DNA of 64,000 nucleotides from Nocardia spumae (GTDB lineage: Bacteria; Actinomycetota; Actinomycetes; Mycobacteriales; Mycobacteriaceae). The position numbers and the translations under genes are program-made. The first letter of the stretch is position 1. Every line of letters begins with the position of its first letter. Under the pieces are notes generated by a model. The model was not told the DNA's origin, did not search any database, and was given only the letters and a program-made list of their open reading frames with translations. The DNA lies in the NCBI RefSeq assembly GCF_020733635.1, contig NZ_JAJFZL010000001.1, positions 6,510,001-6,574,000 on the forward strand, in the 5' to 3' direction. Shown here one piece after another: positions 53,077 to 62,255 of this stretch.

Positions 53077-54246
53077 TCAGCCCAGATAGCGCCCGAGGCG
53101 TACGAGCGCTTCCTCGATATCCGCGGTGGCGCCCGCGAAGGAGAAGCGGACCGTGCGGTTTCCGTGGCGGGTGTCGAAATCGATGCCGGGTGCCAGCGCG
53201 ACGCCGGTGTGGGCCAACAGATCCGCGCACCATCGGGTCGAATCCTCGCTCAGATGGCCGATATCGGCGTAGGCGTAGAAGGCGCCGTCGGCCGGCGCCA
53301 GATCCGTGATACCGAGCGCGGGCAGCCCGTCGAGCAGCAGCGCCCGGTTCCGCGCATAGCGACGGACATGCCCGTCGAGTTCGGTTCGGGCCTCGGCGCC
53401 GAAGGCGTGCGTAGCGGCGAACTGCGAGATCGCCGGTGGGCAGACGGTCATATTCGAGGCCAGCCGCTGCAGGGCCGGGCGCAGCCGCGCGGGCGCCAGC
53501 ATCCAGCCCAGCCGCCAGCCGGTCATCGAGAAATACTTCGAGACCGAGCCGATGACCACCGCTTCGCGCGAGGTCTCCCAGGCCGAGCTGACCGGCTCGG
53601 TATCCCCGTCGAGGCCGGAATAGGCGATGCCGTGGTAGATCTCGTCGGAGATCAGCAGCGTGCCGTGCTCATCGCACCAGCGTGCCAGGGCCGCGAGCTC
53701 CGCGGGCGCGATCATGGTGCCGGTCGGATTCGCCGGACTGGCCACGATCACCCCGGCCGGTGGTTCCGGCAGCGCCTCGAGCATCTCGACCGTCGGCTGG
53801 AATCGGGTCTGCGGCCCGCAGTCCAGCTCGATCACCCGGCACCCCAGGGCAGTGAGGGTGTTGCGGTAGGCCGGATAGCCGGGCCGGGCCACCACGACGG
53901 TGTCGCCGGCATCGAAGGCCGCCAGGAACAGCAGGGTGAAGGCGCCCGAGGAACCGGTGGTGACCACCACGTCCTCGGCATCGACCTCGACCCCGTAACC
54001 GTCGCGATGATGAGCCGCGATCGCCTCGCGCAGTTCCGGCAGGCCGAAAGTCTCTGTGTACCCGAGTAATTCGTCGTCGAGAGCCGCCCTGGTGGCACGC
54101 AACACCGGCACCGGGGCGGGAGTGGAGGGCTGGCCTGCCGCCAGCACCAGCACATCGCCGTGGGTGCGGGCACGTTCGGCCGCTGCCTTCCACACATCCA
54201 TCACGTAGAAGGTCGGAACGGTGGAACGACGGGATTCACTGCGCAC
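53077..54246 (-). CDS. PLP-dependent aminotransferase, class I
   Basis: 389-aa fold-type I aminotransferase. The PLP lysine is in IGSVSKYFSMTGWRLGWMLA. SPANPTGTM and DEIYHGIAYSG (PLP-binding Asp and Tyr) are standard, and the N-terminal GYTETFGLPELREAIAAHH resembles aspartate or aromatic aminotransferase subgroup I-gamma. Substrate not determinable. GTG 54246 has TACCGT 6 nt upstream (leaderless). An open frame to 54342 is rejected. It is divergent from the M23 peptidase gene, and both starts show leaderless promoters within 117 bp of each other. Confidence 0.88.
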   Translation of the reverse strand: MRSESRRSTVPTFYVMDVWKAAAERARTHGDVLVLAAGQPSTPAPVPVLRATRAALDDELLGYTETFGLPELREAIAAHHRDGYGVEVDAEDVVVTTGSSGAFTLLFLAAFDAGDTVVVARPGYPAYRNTLTALGCRVIELDCGPQTRFQPTVEMLEALPEPPAGVIVASPANPTGTMIAPAELAALARWCDEHGTLLISDEIYHGIAYSGLDGDTEPVSSAWETSREAVVIGSVSKYFSMTGWRLGWMLAPARLRPALQRLASNMTVCPPAISQFAATHAFGAEARTELDGHVRRYARNRALLLDGLPALGITDLAPADGAFYAYADIGHLSEDSTRWCADLLAHTGVALAPGIDFDTRHGNRTVRFSFAGATADIEEALVRLGRYLG

Positions 54247-54363
54247 CCGACGACGGTAGAACACCGCGCCACGAGCTCGGACACGCACCGGCCTACCGAT
54301 GCGGTGCTGTGCGCCGACGCGCCCTCCTGCACGGCCGGGCAACCCCCTGTTATCGTCGGCAGA

Positions 54364-55368
54364 ATGCCTGAACAGGCACGCCGCGACACGTTGTACCAGG
54401 GGGCCCGGACCGTGATCCGCCCGGACTGGCGAACAACGCTGCGCAGCGAACGGCCCTCGGCCGGCGATCGGGTGCGGTCCACGGCCCGGAGATCAGGCAC
54501 GGCAGTCCGGTCCGCGGCGGCCGCGGGGTGGCGGCGGACCCGGCGGCTCGGACGCGACCTGCGCGGGCGGAACTGGCGCGAGGAATTCGACACGCTGTGG
54601 CCACGGCTGCGCGGCTGGGTGGGTGATCATCGGGTCCTGGTCATCGGAGTCGTCGTGGTCGGCCTGTTCGCGGCCGCCGATACGGTGGCGCCCCGGACGA
54701 TCGACAGCACACCGAAACCCGGTACGGCACAACGGATCGCGGTCGCCTATCCGTTACAGGTCCAGGCCGAGCCGGAGACCAGCAAGCGTTATCTGAAGGC
54801 TATCGACAACGGTGAGAGGATTCGCGAATCGCAGGTGGTGGCCGCCGCGTCCCGAGCCACCCTGGATCGTGCGAAGGCCGAGGCCGCCGCGGCGGTCGCG
54901 GGGGCCCCGCAAGCATGGCTGCCCGGTCCCGCCGGGAGCATTCCCGGCGGCCTGATCCCCGGCGGAATCGCGCCCGGCACAAGCGGTTTCGCATTACCCG
55001 CGCGCGGAGTCTTCAGCTCCGGCTACGGCGGCCGCTGGGGCACCTTCCACTACGGCATCGATATCGCGGCACCTATCGGTTCACCGATCTACGCCGTCGC
55101 CGACGGCACCGTGATCGATGCCGGGCCCGCGCAGGGATTCGGACTGTGGGTGCGGATCCGCCACAACGACGGCACCATCTCCGTCTACGGCCACATGTAC
55201 GACTTCTCGGTTTCGGTCGGCGAGCGGGTCCGGGCCGGACAGCAGATCGCCCGCATCGGCAACCGCGGCGACTCCACCGGACCGCATCTGCACTTCGAGA
55301 TCCTCATCGGCGGCCAGCACATCGATCCACAACCCTGGCTGGCCATGCGCGGGATTCAGGTCGGCTGA
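54364..55368 (+). CDS. Membrane-anchored M23-family (LytM-type) peptidase
   Basis: 334-aa cell-wall protein. A basic Arg-rich cytoplasmic region (1-90) is followed by a signal-anchor helix VLVIGVVVVGLFAAADTV at about 92-109. A Pro/Gly linker (GSIPGGLIPGGIAPG) precedes a C-terminal M23 domain: FHYGIDIAAPIGSPIYAVAD (HxxxD zinc ligands), GLWVRIRHNDG, SVYGHMYDF and GPHLHFEILIG (HxH). All catalytic residues are present, so it should cleave peptidoglycan peptide bridges. ATG 54364 with TATCGT 7 nt upstream (leaderless). Convergent with purD. Confidence 0.88.
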   Translation: MPEQARRDTLYQGARTVIRPDWRTTLRSERPSAGDRVRSTARRSGTAVRSAAAAGWRRTRRLGRDLRGRNWREEFDTLWPRLRGWVGDHRVLVIGVVVVGLFAAADTVAPRTIDSTPKPGTAQRIAVAYPLQVQAEPETSKRYLKAIDNGERIRESQVVAAASRATLDRAKAEAAAAVAGAPQAWLPGPAGSIPGGLIPGGIAPGTSGFALPARGVFSSGYGGRWGTFHYGIDIAAPIGSPIYAVADGTVIDAGPAQGFGLWVRIRHNDGTISVYGHMYDFSVSVGERVRAGQQIARIGNRGDSTGPHLHFEILIGGQHIDPQPWLAMRGIQVG

Positions 55369-55393
55369 ACCCGCGCCGCCGACCCCGGGCGCG

Positions 55394-56671
55394 TCAGACC
55401 CGCGCGGGCAGCGAAATGCGGCCCTCGACAGCCGCGAGCCCGATATCGGTGCGGAAGTGACTGCCGGGGAGTTTGACACCCGCGATCCGGTCATAGGCGT
55501 GGGCCCGCGCCTCGGTCAGATCGGCGCCCGTGGCGACGACATTGAGAACCCGGCCGCCCGACGACAGCAACGCACCGTCCGCGCGCAGTGACGTACCCGC
55601 GTGCAGCACATCGGTATTCGCATCCGCACCCTCGGTACCGGAGATGACGTCACCGGTGCGGGGACGGCCCGGGTAATTCTCCGCGGCCAGAACCACCGTG
55701 ATCGCGGCGCCGTCCTTCCAGCGCGGCGGCTCCGCCTGCGCGAGGGTGCCGGTGGCGGTGGCGTGCAGCAGGGCGCCGAGCGGACTGTCGAGCAGTGCGA
55801 GCACCGCCTGGGTCTCGGGATCGCCGAAGCGGCAGTTGAATTCGACGACCGCCGGTCCCGACCGGCCCATCGCCAGACCGGCGTACAGCAGACCCGAGAA
55901 CGGGACCCCGCGCCGGACCATCTCGGCGGCCACGGGCTCGACGACATCGTCGACGATTTCGGTGACGCTCTCCGGCGGCAGCCAGGGCAGCGGCGTGTAG
56001 GCGCCCATACCGCCGGTGTTCGGTCCGGTATCGCCGTCGCCGACCCGCTTGTGATCCTGCGCCGGCAGCAGCGGCACCACCGTCTCACCGTCGACGAGGC
56101 AGAACAGGGAGACCTCGGGACCGTCGAGGAACGATTCCAGCAGCACCGGATGGCCCTGCTCGAGCAGTTCGGCACCGTGATCGCGGGCCGCCGACCGGTC
56201 CGCGGTCACCACGACGCCCTTCCCGGCGGCCAGCCCGTCGTCCTTGACCACCCAGGTCGGGCCGAAACGATCCAGGGCGGCATCGAGCTCGCCGGGATGG
56301 TCGACGATCTCGCTGTGCGCGGTGCGCACCCCCGCCGCCGACATCACATCCTTGGCGAAGGCCTTGGAACCCTCGATCCGCGCCGCGGCCGCCGACGGCC
56401 CGAAGCATGCGATCCCCGCCGCCCGCACCGCGTCGGCGATACCGAGCACCAGCGGCACCTCGGGCCCGATCACCACGAGATCGGCGGAGAATTCCCGGGC
56501 CAGCCCGACCACGGACTCGGCACTGGCCGGATCGACCGCTCGCACCTCGGCGACCTGGGCGATTCCCGGATTGCCGGGCGCGGCCGCGATCGCGGTCACC
56601 CCAGGATCCCGACGCAGGGCCTCCACCAGGGCGTGTTCACGGGCTCCGGAACCGATGACGAGTACGCGCAC
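55394..56671 (-). CDS. purD: Phosphoribosylamine-glycine ligase (GAR synthetase)
   Basis: ATP-grasp enzyme (425 aa) for step two of purine synthesis. [20 protein letters not shown] is the N-terminal Rossmann-like GxGxREH motif. The ATP-grasp portion has [30 protein letters not shown] and [14 protein letters not shown] (metal-binding). The C-terminal domain ends near [16 protein letters not shown]. Monocistronic, with the ThrRS-type editing-protein gene just downstream of its start on the same strand (32-bp gap). Confidence 0.95.
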   Translation of the reverse strand: MRVLVIGSGAREHALVEALRRDPGVTAIAAAPGNPGIAQVAEVRAVDPASAESVVGLAREFSADLVVIGPEVPLVLGIADAVRAAGIACFGPSAAAARIEGSKAFAKDVMSAAGVRTAHSEIVDHPGELDAALDRFGPTWVVKDDGLAAGKGVVVTADRSAARDHGAELLEQGHPVLLESFLDGPEVSLFCLVDGETVVPLLPAQDHKRVGDGDTGPNTGGMGAYTPLPWLPPESVTEIVDDVVEPVAAEMVRRGVPFSGLLYAGLAMGRSGPAVVEFNCRFGDPETQAVLALLDSPLGALLHATATGTLAQAEPPRWKDGAAITVVLAAENYPGRPRTGDVISGTEGADANTDVLHAGTSLRADGALLSSGGRVLNVVATGADLTEARAHAYDRIAGVKLPGSHFRTDIGLAAVEGRISLPARV

Positions 56672-56703
56672 GCGTGACAGCTTAGGGGACGTCGGTGAAC
56701 ACG

Positions 56704-57195
56704 CTATATCGGTGTGCGATCACGCGGCGGCGACGGCAGCGTGGTGGCGCGCACAGCATGGCTGTGCGGGACGGACGGGGTCAGATGGTCCATCCGTTGC
56801 TCCCACTCACCGTCGAGGACATCGGCCGTCCATTGTTTGTTCCATCCGAAGGGCATCAGGTGGACCCGCAGGCTTCGCGCTTGCAGACCTTCGACCAGCC
56901 TGTCCAGCACGCCCCGCGCGGTATCTACATCGGGGCGGATGCCCGGGTGCGCCAGATGCGAGAAACCGTTGATCACAACGCATTGCGCATCGGTCTTGGC
57001 CGCGATTCGCCGAATCGTCTTCACCGGGCGACTACCCAGTCGGATGTCATCTCGTTCCACGCCGACCATCAGAAACAGGCAGCCGTCGAACCGGTTCACC
57101 GTGCCGATGACGGCAGGCCCGAGTTCCATGGCCACTCGGCTCGGGGTCGTGATCGTGTAGGCGAATGTTCGACAGCGACTGCTGAGGATCCTCAT
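56704..57195 (-). CDS. Stand-alone threonyl-tRNA synthetase-type editing domain protein
   Basis: 163-aa protein resembling the N-terminal editing domain of archaeal ThrRS (D-Tyr deacylase fold), which removes serine mischarged on tRNA-Thr. Matching features are the [15 protein letters not shown] start, [20 protein letters not shown] (compare the archaeal FAHLSS motif), [19 protein letters not shown] (compare PFGY.K) and [10 protein letters not shown]. There is no attached synthetase. Start ATG 57195 follows AGAAGG, and a longer frame to 57300 is not family-like. A tRNA-Thr gene lies 3.1 kb away. Trans-editing function is an inference. Confidence 0.75.
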   Translation of the reverse strand: MRILSSRCRTFAYTITTPSRVAMELGPAVIGTVNRFDGCLFLMVGVERDDIRLGSRPVKTIRRIAAKTDAQCVVINGFSHLAHPGIRPDVDTARGVLDRLVEGLQARSLRVHLMPFGWNKQWTADVLDGEWEQRMDHLTPSVPHSHAVRATTLPSPPRDRTPI

Positions 57196-57439
57196 AAAGC
57201 CTTCTTCGCGGGACTCGGCAGGTGAGCGGCCGAAGCGGTGCCGAGTCGCCCCACTGGTTTGCGACGAAATAACGAAGTGGCGTGGCCCCACCGACACCAC
57301 GGAGTCTAGATACCGCGACCCGACCGGCTTTCTCAGTGATGGGAATCACAATCCGGTACGGGCCGGCCGTCGGCTCGGCTCGGCTCGCGCGCACCGGGCC
57401 GCGAGCAGGCCGGAGCGAAGCGGAGGCGAGAATCAACTC

Positions 57440-57865
57440 ATGCCATCTGTATTCAGTGCAATCATCGACGGCCAACTCCCCGGTCGATTCGTGTGGGAGG
57501 ACGAGGAGTTCGTCGCCTTCCTGACCATCGCCCCCGTGACGCCGGGCCATACGCTGGTGGTGCCCCGCAAGGAAATCGATCAGTGGCAGGATCTCGATGC
57601 CGACGCGTTCGCCCGGATCAACGGGGTGGCGCAGAAGATCGGCCAGGCGGTGCGCAAGGCATGGGATGCGCCGCGCGCCGGTCTGCTGATCGCGGGGCTG
57701 GAGGTGCCACATCTGCATGTGCACGTCTTCCCGGCATTCGAGCTGAACGATTTCAACATCTCCGGCGCCGACCCGAATCCCAGCCCGGAGTCGCTCGACG
57801 AGGCGCAAACCCGGATCAAGAAGGCGCTGCGCGACCTGGGCTACGGCGCCAACGTCCCGGACTGA
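57440..57865 (+). CDS. HIT-family protein (second of two)
   Basis: 141-aa histidine-triad protein. The triad is [19 protein letters not shown] (HxHxH), with [20 protein letters not shown] upstream. It corresponds to M. tuberculosis Rv0759c, which is likewise convergent with phoR. Likely an AMP-lysine or dinucleoside polyphosphate hydrolase, substrate unproven. Start ATG 57440. The last 8 codons overlap the converging phoR 3' end by 25 bp. Confidence 0.92.
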   Translation: MPSVFSAIIDGQLPGRFVWEDEEFVAFLTIAPVTPGHTLVVPRKEIDQWQDLDADAFARINGVAQKIGQAVRKAWDAPRAGLLIAGLEVPHLHVHVFPAFELNDFNISGADPNPSPESLDEAQTRIKKALRDLGYGANVPD

Positions 57866-59460
57866 GCGACCACGGGACGCCCACCACGGGGCAGGCGCAC
57901 CGCGAACGTGGTGCCCTGTCCCACCTCACTGCGCACCGAGACGGTGCCGCCGTGCGCGGCGGCCAGAGCTTGGACGATGGACAGGCCGAGTCCGGTGCCA
58001 CCGCTGTCACGGCTGCGTGAGGTGTCGGTGCGGTAGAAACGTTCGAAGATGCGATCGGCCTCTTCGGCGGGAAGTCCCGGTCCGGTATCGGCCACCTCGA
58101 TGATCACCTCGTCGGCCGCGGGGGTCAGCGCGACGGTGACGGCGGCCTCGGGCGGGGTGTGGATGAGGGCGTTGTTGACCAGGTTGCCGAGGATCTGACG
58201 CAACCGCGCCTCGTCGCCGCGCACCTCCAATGTCCCGGTGCCGGATCGTATTTCCAGGTCGATCGACCGGTGTGGTTCATCCGGCCGCTGCGCCGCGTCG
58301 ACCGCGCGCGCATTGTGCACGGCATCACTGGCCAGCGCCAGCAGATCCACCGGGCGGCGTTCCACCGGCCGCTGGGCGTCCAGGCGAGCCAGCATCAGCA
58401 GGTCCTCGACCAGCAGGCTCATCCGGTTGGATTCGCGTTCGATGCGATCCATGAACATGGCCGGATCGTTCAGCGCGCCTTGCCGATACAGTTCGGCGAA
58501 ACCCTTGATGGTGGTCAGCGGGGTACGCAGTTCGTGGCTGGCATCGGCGACGAAGCGGCGCATCCGCGCTTCGGATCGACGAGCGGATTCCTCGGAGGCC
58601 TCGGTGGCGGCGAAGGCGCTCTGAATCTGGGTGAGCATCCCGTTGAGCGATTGAGAGAGCCGGTCGACCTCGGTATTGGTGCCCTGCACGGGAACTCGGC
58701 GATGAAGGTCGCCGCCGGCGATCGCGGCGGCGGTCTTCTCCACCTCACCGAGCGGACGCAGACTACGCCGGATCACGAACTGGGCGACGATACCGAGCAC
58801 CCCCAGCACGATGACGCCGACCGCGACCTGGAGCCCGACCAGCCGGTCGATGATGTTCTCGGTTTCGGTGAGGCGCAAGGCAACCAGGCTGGAGCCCTGC
58901 GGGGTGACCACCCGGATCGCGCGCCAGTGTTCGCTGGGATCGCCGACCGAACCCACGGTCTGGGGGTGTTTGGACAGATCCGAGGGGATGTCGGGCACGG
59001 TCGGCCCGGAGCCGAGCAACAGCCGCTGATTTCCGGTGGGCCCCAGCACCTGCACGTAGAACAGCGCGGGCGGGCGTTCCCGGCCGGGCGGGAGCGGAAG
59101 ATGTTGCGGCGGCGGCGCATCGGGTCCGGCCCAGCTGTGCGCGGCATCGAACAGTTGCCGATCGACCTTGTCGATCAATACGTTTCGCATGGCCGAGGTC
59201 ACCGCGACTCCGGAGACCAGCAGGCCCAGGCCGGCCAGCGACACCAGGGCCAGCACCAGCGTGACCCGCAACGGGATCGCGGCCAGGCGGTGGGAGATCC
59301 TGCGGCGCAGTCCGGTTCGCGGCGGCGAATCCACGCCGGCCCGCGGCGTCTCGGCCTCGATATCGGGAGCGTCGATGTCGGAGACCGCATTCGACCGCTC
59401 GGCCCCGGCCTGTTCGGGAGCGGCCCCCGCGAGGCCGGCCACCGATCGCGAATCGCTCAT
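57841..59460 (-). CDS. phoR: PhoR sensor histidine kinase (Rv0758-type)
   Basis: Membrane histidine kinase (539 aa). A long cytoplasmic N-terminus (1-60) precedes TM1 (about 65-87), an extracytoplasmic sensor of about 120 residues (Pro-rich [11 protein letters not shown]), TM2 (about 208-230) and a HAMP domain (231-283). The phospho-acceptor His309 is in [20 protein letters not shown]. The catalytic domain shows [15 protein letters not shown] (N-box), [14 protein letters not shown] (G1) and [12 protein letters not shown] (G2). It is cotranscribed with phoP (ATGA overlap). In M. tuberculosis PhoPR senses acidic pH and related cues and controls lipid and virulence genes. Confidence 0.93.
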   Translation of the reverse strand: MSDSRSVAGLAGAAPEQAGAERSNAVSDIDAPDIEAETPRAGVDSPPRTGLRRRISHRLAAIPLRVTLVLALVSLAGLGLLVSGVAVTSAMRNVLIDKVDRQLFDAAHSWAGPDAPPPQHLPLPPGRERPPALFYVQVLGPTGNQRLLLGSGPTVPDIPSDLSKHPQTVGSVGDPSEHWRAIRVVTPQGSSLVALRLTETENIIDRLVGLQVAVGVIVLGVLGIVAQFVIRRSLRPLGEVEKTAAAIAGGDLHRRVPVQGTNTEVDRLSQSLNGMLTQIQSAFAATEASEESARRSEARMRRFVADASHELRTPLTTIKGFAELYRQGALNDPAMFMDRIERESNRMSLLVEDLLMLARLDAQRPVERRPVDLLALASDAVHNARAVDAAQRPDEPHRSIDLEIRSGTGTLEVRGDEARLRQILGNLVNNALIHTPPEAAVTVALTPAADEVIIEVADTGPGLPAEEADRIFERFYRTDTSRSRDSGGTGLGLSIVQALAAAHGGTVSVRSEVGQGTTFAVRLPRGGRPVVAQSGTLAP

Positions 59461-60194
59461 GTCGCCGACGATCTGCTGCGGCTGGGGGCGCGCATGACAT
59501 AGCCGACACCGCGCAGCGTGTGGATCAGCCGGTCCGGTCCGGTGTCGACCTTCTTGCGGAGATACGACACATAGGTCTCCACCACGCCCACTTCGCCGCC
59601 GAAGTCGTAGCGCCAGACGTGGTCGAGAATGCGCGGTTTGCTCAGCACGGTCCCGGCGTTGACCATGAAGTACCGCAGCAGGGTGAATTCGGTCGGCGAC
59701 AGCGCCACCGGCTCCCCCGCCTTCCAGACCTCGTGGGTGTCGTCGTCGAGTTCGATGTCCTCGAAACGGATCCGTGAGGATTTCGTCTCCTCCACCACGT
59801 GACCGGAACGGCGCAGAATCACTCGCAACCGCGCCACCACCTCCTCGAGGGAGAACGGTTTGGTGACGTAATCGTCGGCGCCGAGGGTGAGTCCGGTGAT
59901 CTTGTCCTCGACCTCGTCGCGGGCGGTGAGGAACAGGACGGGTGCGTCGATGCCGTCGGCGCGCAGCCGGCGCAGCAGGCCGAAGCCGTCCATGCCGGGC
60001 ATCATGACGTCGACGATCAGCGCGTCGGGCCGGAATTGCTTGGCTCGATCGAGCCCCTCGGCGCCGTTGACCGCCGATGCCACCTCGAAGCCCTGGTAGC
60101 GCAGACTCACCGACAGCAGTTCGACGATCATCGGTTCGTCATCGACCACCAGTACCCGGGCCTCGGGCGTCCGATCGCCAGCCACACCGTTCAT
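59457..60194 (-). CDS. phoP: PhoP response regulator (Rv0757-type, OmpR family)
   Basis: DNA-binding response regulator (245 aa). The receiver domain has RVLVVDDEPMIVELLSVSLR and phospho-acceptor Asp62 in LIVDVMMPGMDG, plus FLTARD and Lys in YVTKPFSLEE. The C-terminal winged helix ends DFGGEVGVVETYVSYLRKKV and RLIHTLRGVGYVMR. It is closely similar to M. tuberculosis PhoP. The start is uncertain: ATG 60194 is used, and GTG 60215 adds seven residues. Neither has a strong ribosome site or a perfect -10. Despite the name it is not expected to be the phosphate regulator of the PHO box at 4.65 kb. Confidence 0.93.
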   Translation of the reverse strand: MNGVAGDRTPEARVLVVDDEPMIVELLSVSLRYQGFEVASAVNGAEGLDRAKQFRPDALIVDVMMPGMDGFGLLRRLRADGIDAPVLFLTARDEVEDKITGLTLGADDYVTKPFSLEEVVARLRVILRRSGHVVEETKSSRIRFEDIELDDDTHEVWKAGEPVALSPTEFTLLRYFMVNAGTVLSKPRILDHVWRYDFGGEVGVVETYVSYLRKKVDTGPDRLIHTLRGVGYVMRAPSRSRSSAT

Positions 60195-60299
60195 GCTGGC
60201 TATCGTCTCTCGCACAGCCCGGAAAGCGCTGAACGTTGCCTGGGAGTTTCCTGCGAGCCCCGTGTGGGGCCGCGCGCGGAACTGTTCACAGACGAAGAG

Positions 60300-60371
60300 A
60301 GCCCCCTGTCAGGATTGAACTGACGACCTTCGCTTTACAAGAGCGGTGCTCTACCACTGAGCTAAGGAGGC
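60300..60371 (-). tRNA. tRNA-Thr (anticodon TGT)
   Basis: 72-nt cloverleaf on the minus strand. The acceptor stem opens GCCTCCT and closes with AGGGGGC plus discriminator T. The D-arm is TAGCTCAGTGGTAGAGCA, the anticodon loop CTTGTAA gives TGT (Thr), and the T-arm is GTCAGTTCAATCCTGAC. The CCA end is not encoded. M. tuberculosis also has a tRNA-Thr beside phoP (thrV). Confidence 0.96.
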
Positions 60372-60529
60372 GGGGTGAAGCGGTGCAATCATAACCAGCT
60401 CGGCGGCTGTGCGAAAAACCTGCACAGCCGTAGGAAAGACGGGAACGGACGCAGCGGCCGCGTGTGCCCTATCCGGGCAGCACGCAGCCGCTGATCACCG
60501 TCGCTCCGCGCCGTATCGTCGAGCGCGAA

Positions 60530-60772
60530 TCAGGACTGGGCGGCCTGCCGGGCCGCATCGTCCGCGGCCATCGCGTCACGCAGGCTCTTGGGCCGCATGT
60601 CCGTCCAGTTCTTCTCCACGTATTCGACGCAAGCTGCGCGGCTGTCCTCGCCGAACACCACTCGCCACCCGGCCGGAACCTCGGCGAATGCAGGCCACAG
60701 GGAATGCTGCTCCTCGTCGTTGACCAGAACGAAGAAGCGGCCGTCCTCGTCGTCGAAGGGGTTGGTGCTCAT
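60530..60772 (-). CDS. MbtH-family NRPS accessory protein (orphan)
   Basis: 80-aa protein matching the MbtH motif throughout: [40 protein letters not shown] and RPKSL, with the three invariant Trp residues. MbtH proteins bind and activate adenylation domains of nonribosomal peptide synthetases, including siderophore synthetases. No NRPS gene is in the window, so it must act in trans. It starts at ATG 60772. The alpha/beta hydrolase gene on the same strand begins further upstream (ending 60921), a 148-bp gap with no other gene. Confidence 0.93.
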   Translation of the reverse strand: MSTNPFDDEDGRFFVLVNDEEQHSLWPAFAEVPAGWRVVFGEDSRAACVEYVEKNWTDMRPKSLRDAMAADDAARQAAQS

Positions 60773-60920
60773 TTCACCTCACTGGATACTGGCGCTGTAT
60801 ACGGGAACGCGCTGTGTACGGATTTCGTGGAGCGCCGGACTCGAGCCGGAACCGACCGACCTGAGCCGAAGCCCCGAGCGATGTGTCGACACTAGCAAGA
60901 CCGACGTTACGCGTTGCGGG

Positions 60921-61760
60921 TTACCTCGAGCCCGCGAAAAAATCGAGCAGGATCTTGTTGACGGCCTCCGGGCGTTCGAGATAGCCGAAATGTCCGGCGT
61001 CCGGGATCTCCTGATAGCGGGCGTCGGGAATGACGTCGGCCAGCTCACGGGTCAGATACGCGGGGATCATCCGGTCGTCGGCGAAGCCCATGGCCAGACA
61101 CGGCACCTTGATTCCGCGGTAGGCCTGCAGCCGGTCGAAATCGTGATCCATTCGTCGCTGGGCCCGAATTCCCGGGGTAACCGGCCCGCCGGTGAATTCG
61201 AACAGATCCAGCCAATCGCGCGCAGAATTCGGATCGGCCATCGTCGCGGGCGAAAGATTCATCACCGCGGTCACGGCGGCCTCGTATTTGGCCGGCATCT
61301 GCACACCCGAGGCGTCGAGTTCGTGCTCACCCAGTGACAGGGTCTTCTGGAATTGATCCAGGCGCGCGTGCCCGGCCATGAACACGGCCTTGCGCACCAG
61401 GTCCGGGCGGGCCAGAGCCAGCTCCTGCGTCACCCGGGCGCCCATCGAGGTCCCCGCGACCAGAGCCGGGCCCTCGTCGAGATATTCGATGAGCGCGGCG
61501 GTGTCGGCGGCGAGTTCGTCGATGGTCATACCGCCGGCCGCCTCGTACGACGGGGCGATACCGCGGTTGTCGAACGTGCAGACCCGGTATCCGGCCGCGA
61601 CCAGCGCCGGAACCTGATGCAGCTCCCACACCCTGCCCGGGCTGCCGGTCCCCATGATCAGCACGACCAGCGGGGCCGCTCCCTTGGTGTCGGTGCCTTT
61701 GGCCTTGTCCCCCTTCACCTGGTAGTTCAGTGAGATTCCATTCACCGTGGCCAACGGCAT
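60921..61760 (-). CDS. Alpha/beta hydrolase (serine nucleophile)
   Basis: 279-aa soluble hydrolase. VVLIMGTGSPGRVWELHQVP is the oxyanion region, the nucleophile elbow is LVAGTSMGARVTQEL (Ser in GTSMG), the acid lies in LAMGFADDRMIP and the His in EIPDAGHFGYLERPEAV. This pattern is that of esterase, lactonase or thioesterase-like enzymes. Substrate unknown. Position beside mbtH invites a thioesterase-like guess, which is only inference. ATG 61760 (MPLATVNGIS) is used. The open frame to 62201 adds Arg-rich, shadow-like sequence. Confidence 0.85.
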   Translation of the reverse strand: MPLATVNGISLNYQVKGDKAKGTDTKGAAPLVVLIMGTGSPGRVWELHQVPALVAAGYRVCTFDNRGIAPSYEAAGGMTIDELAADTAALIEYLDEGPALVAGTSMGARVTQELALARPDLVRKAVFMAGHARLDQFQKTLSLGEHELDASGVQMPAKYEAAVTAVMNLSPATMADPNSARDWLDLFEFTGGPVTPGIRAQRRMDHDFDRLQAYRGIKVPCLAMGFADDRMIPAYLTRELADVIPDARYQEIPDAGHFGYLERPEAVNKILLDFFAGSR

Positions 61761-62009
61761 GATGCAGTGACCCCTTCCTCGACGATCGGTGCGGCGGCGA
61801 TACTCGCCTCTCACCAACGGTATAGGTTCGCACTCTCCCGGCGTTTCGCCCCTGTGGGCAGCCACACCCGCGCTGTTGCGGTTCGGCAGCGGACGGCACC
61901 AAGCCGACGGCCCTTTTCGGGACGACCGATACCATTGACAGCGCACGGCGCCGAGACCACGACGGTCCACACCAACCGCCGTGCCACGACCCCGAGCCGA
62001 GAGGACACG

Positions 62010-62180
62010 ATGATGGCCGCGAAGAGCGCCAACGACATCGCGGACGACGACCTGGAACCGCTGGCCGACGAGACCGCCCGGCAGGCACAGCGCGTCGTGG
62101 CCGCCTACGCCACCGACGCCGACGAGTGCCGGATGCTGCTGTCGATGCTCGGCATCGGCCCCAGCACCCGCGGCGAATAG
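62010..62180 (+). CDS. Small conserved protein of unknown function (56 aa)
   Basis: Acidic helical protein: MMAAKSANDIADDDLEPLAD then ETARQAQRVVAAYATDADEC and RMLLSMLGIGPSTRGE. There are no membrane segments and a single Cys. Similar short ORFs ending in a LLSMLGIGP-like tail occur in actinobacteria, function unknown to me. ATG 62010 follows GAGAGGA with 4-6 nt spacing, and ATG 62013 is adjacent. The gene is 75 bp upstream of otsA on the same strand and may be cotranscribed. Codon usage fits the neighbourhood. Confidence 0.65.
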   Translation: MMAAKSANDIADDDLEPLADETARQAQRVVAAYATDADECRMLLSMLGIGPSTRGE

Positions 62181-62255
62181 CCACTTCGGCAATTCACCCA
62201 TACAACTGAAATCCCACGCCTAGCCCCGCCATTTCGGCGACCGGAGGATCCAGCA

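Noticed and set aside
60257..60270. GCCCC-GTGT-GGGGC hairpin between phoP and the tRNA as a terminator
   Set aside because: Only 5 bp of stem and no U tract. Possible, but too weak to call.
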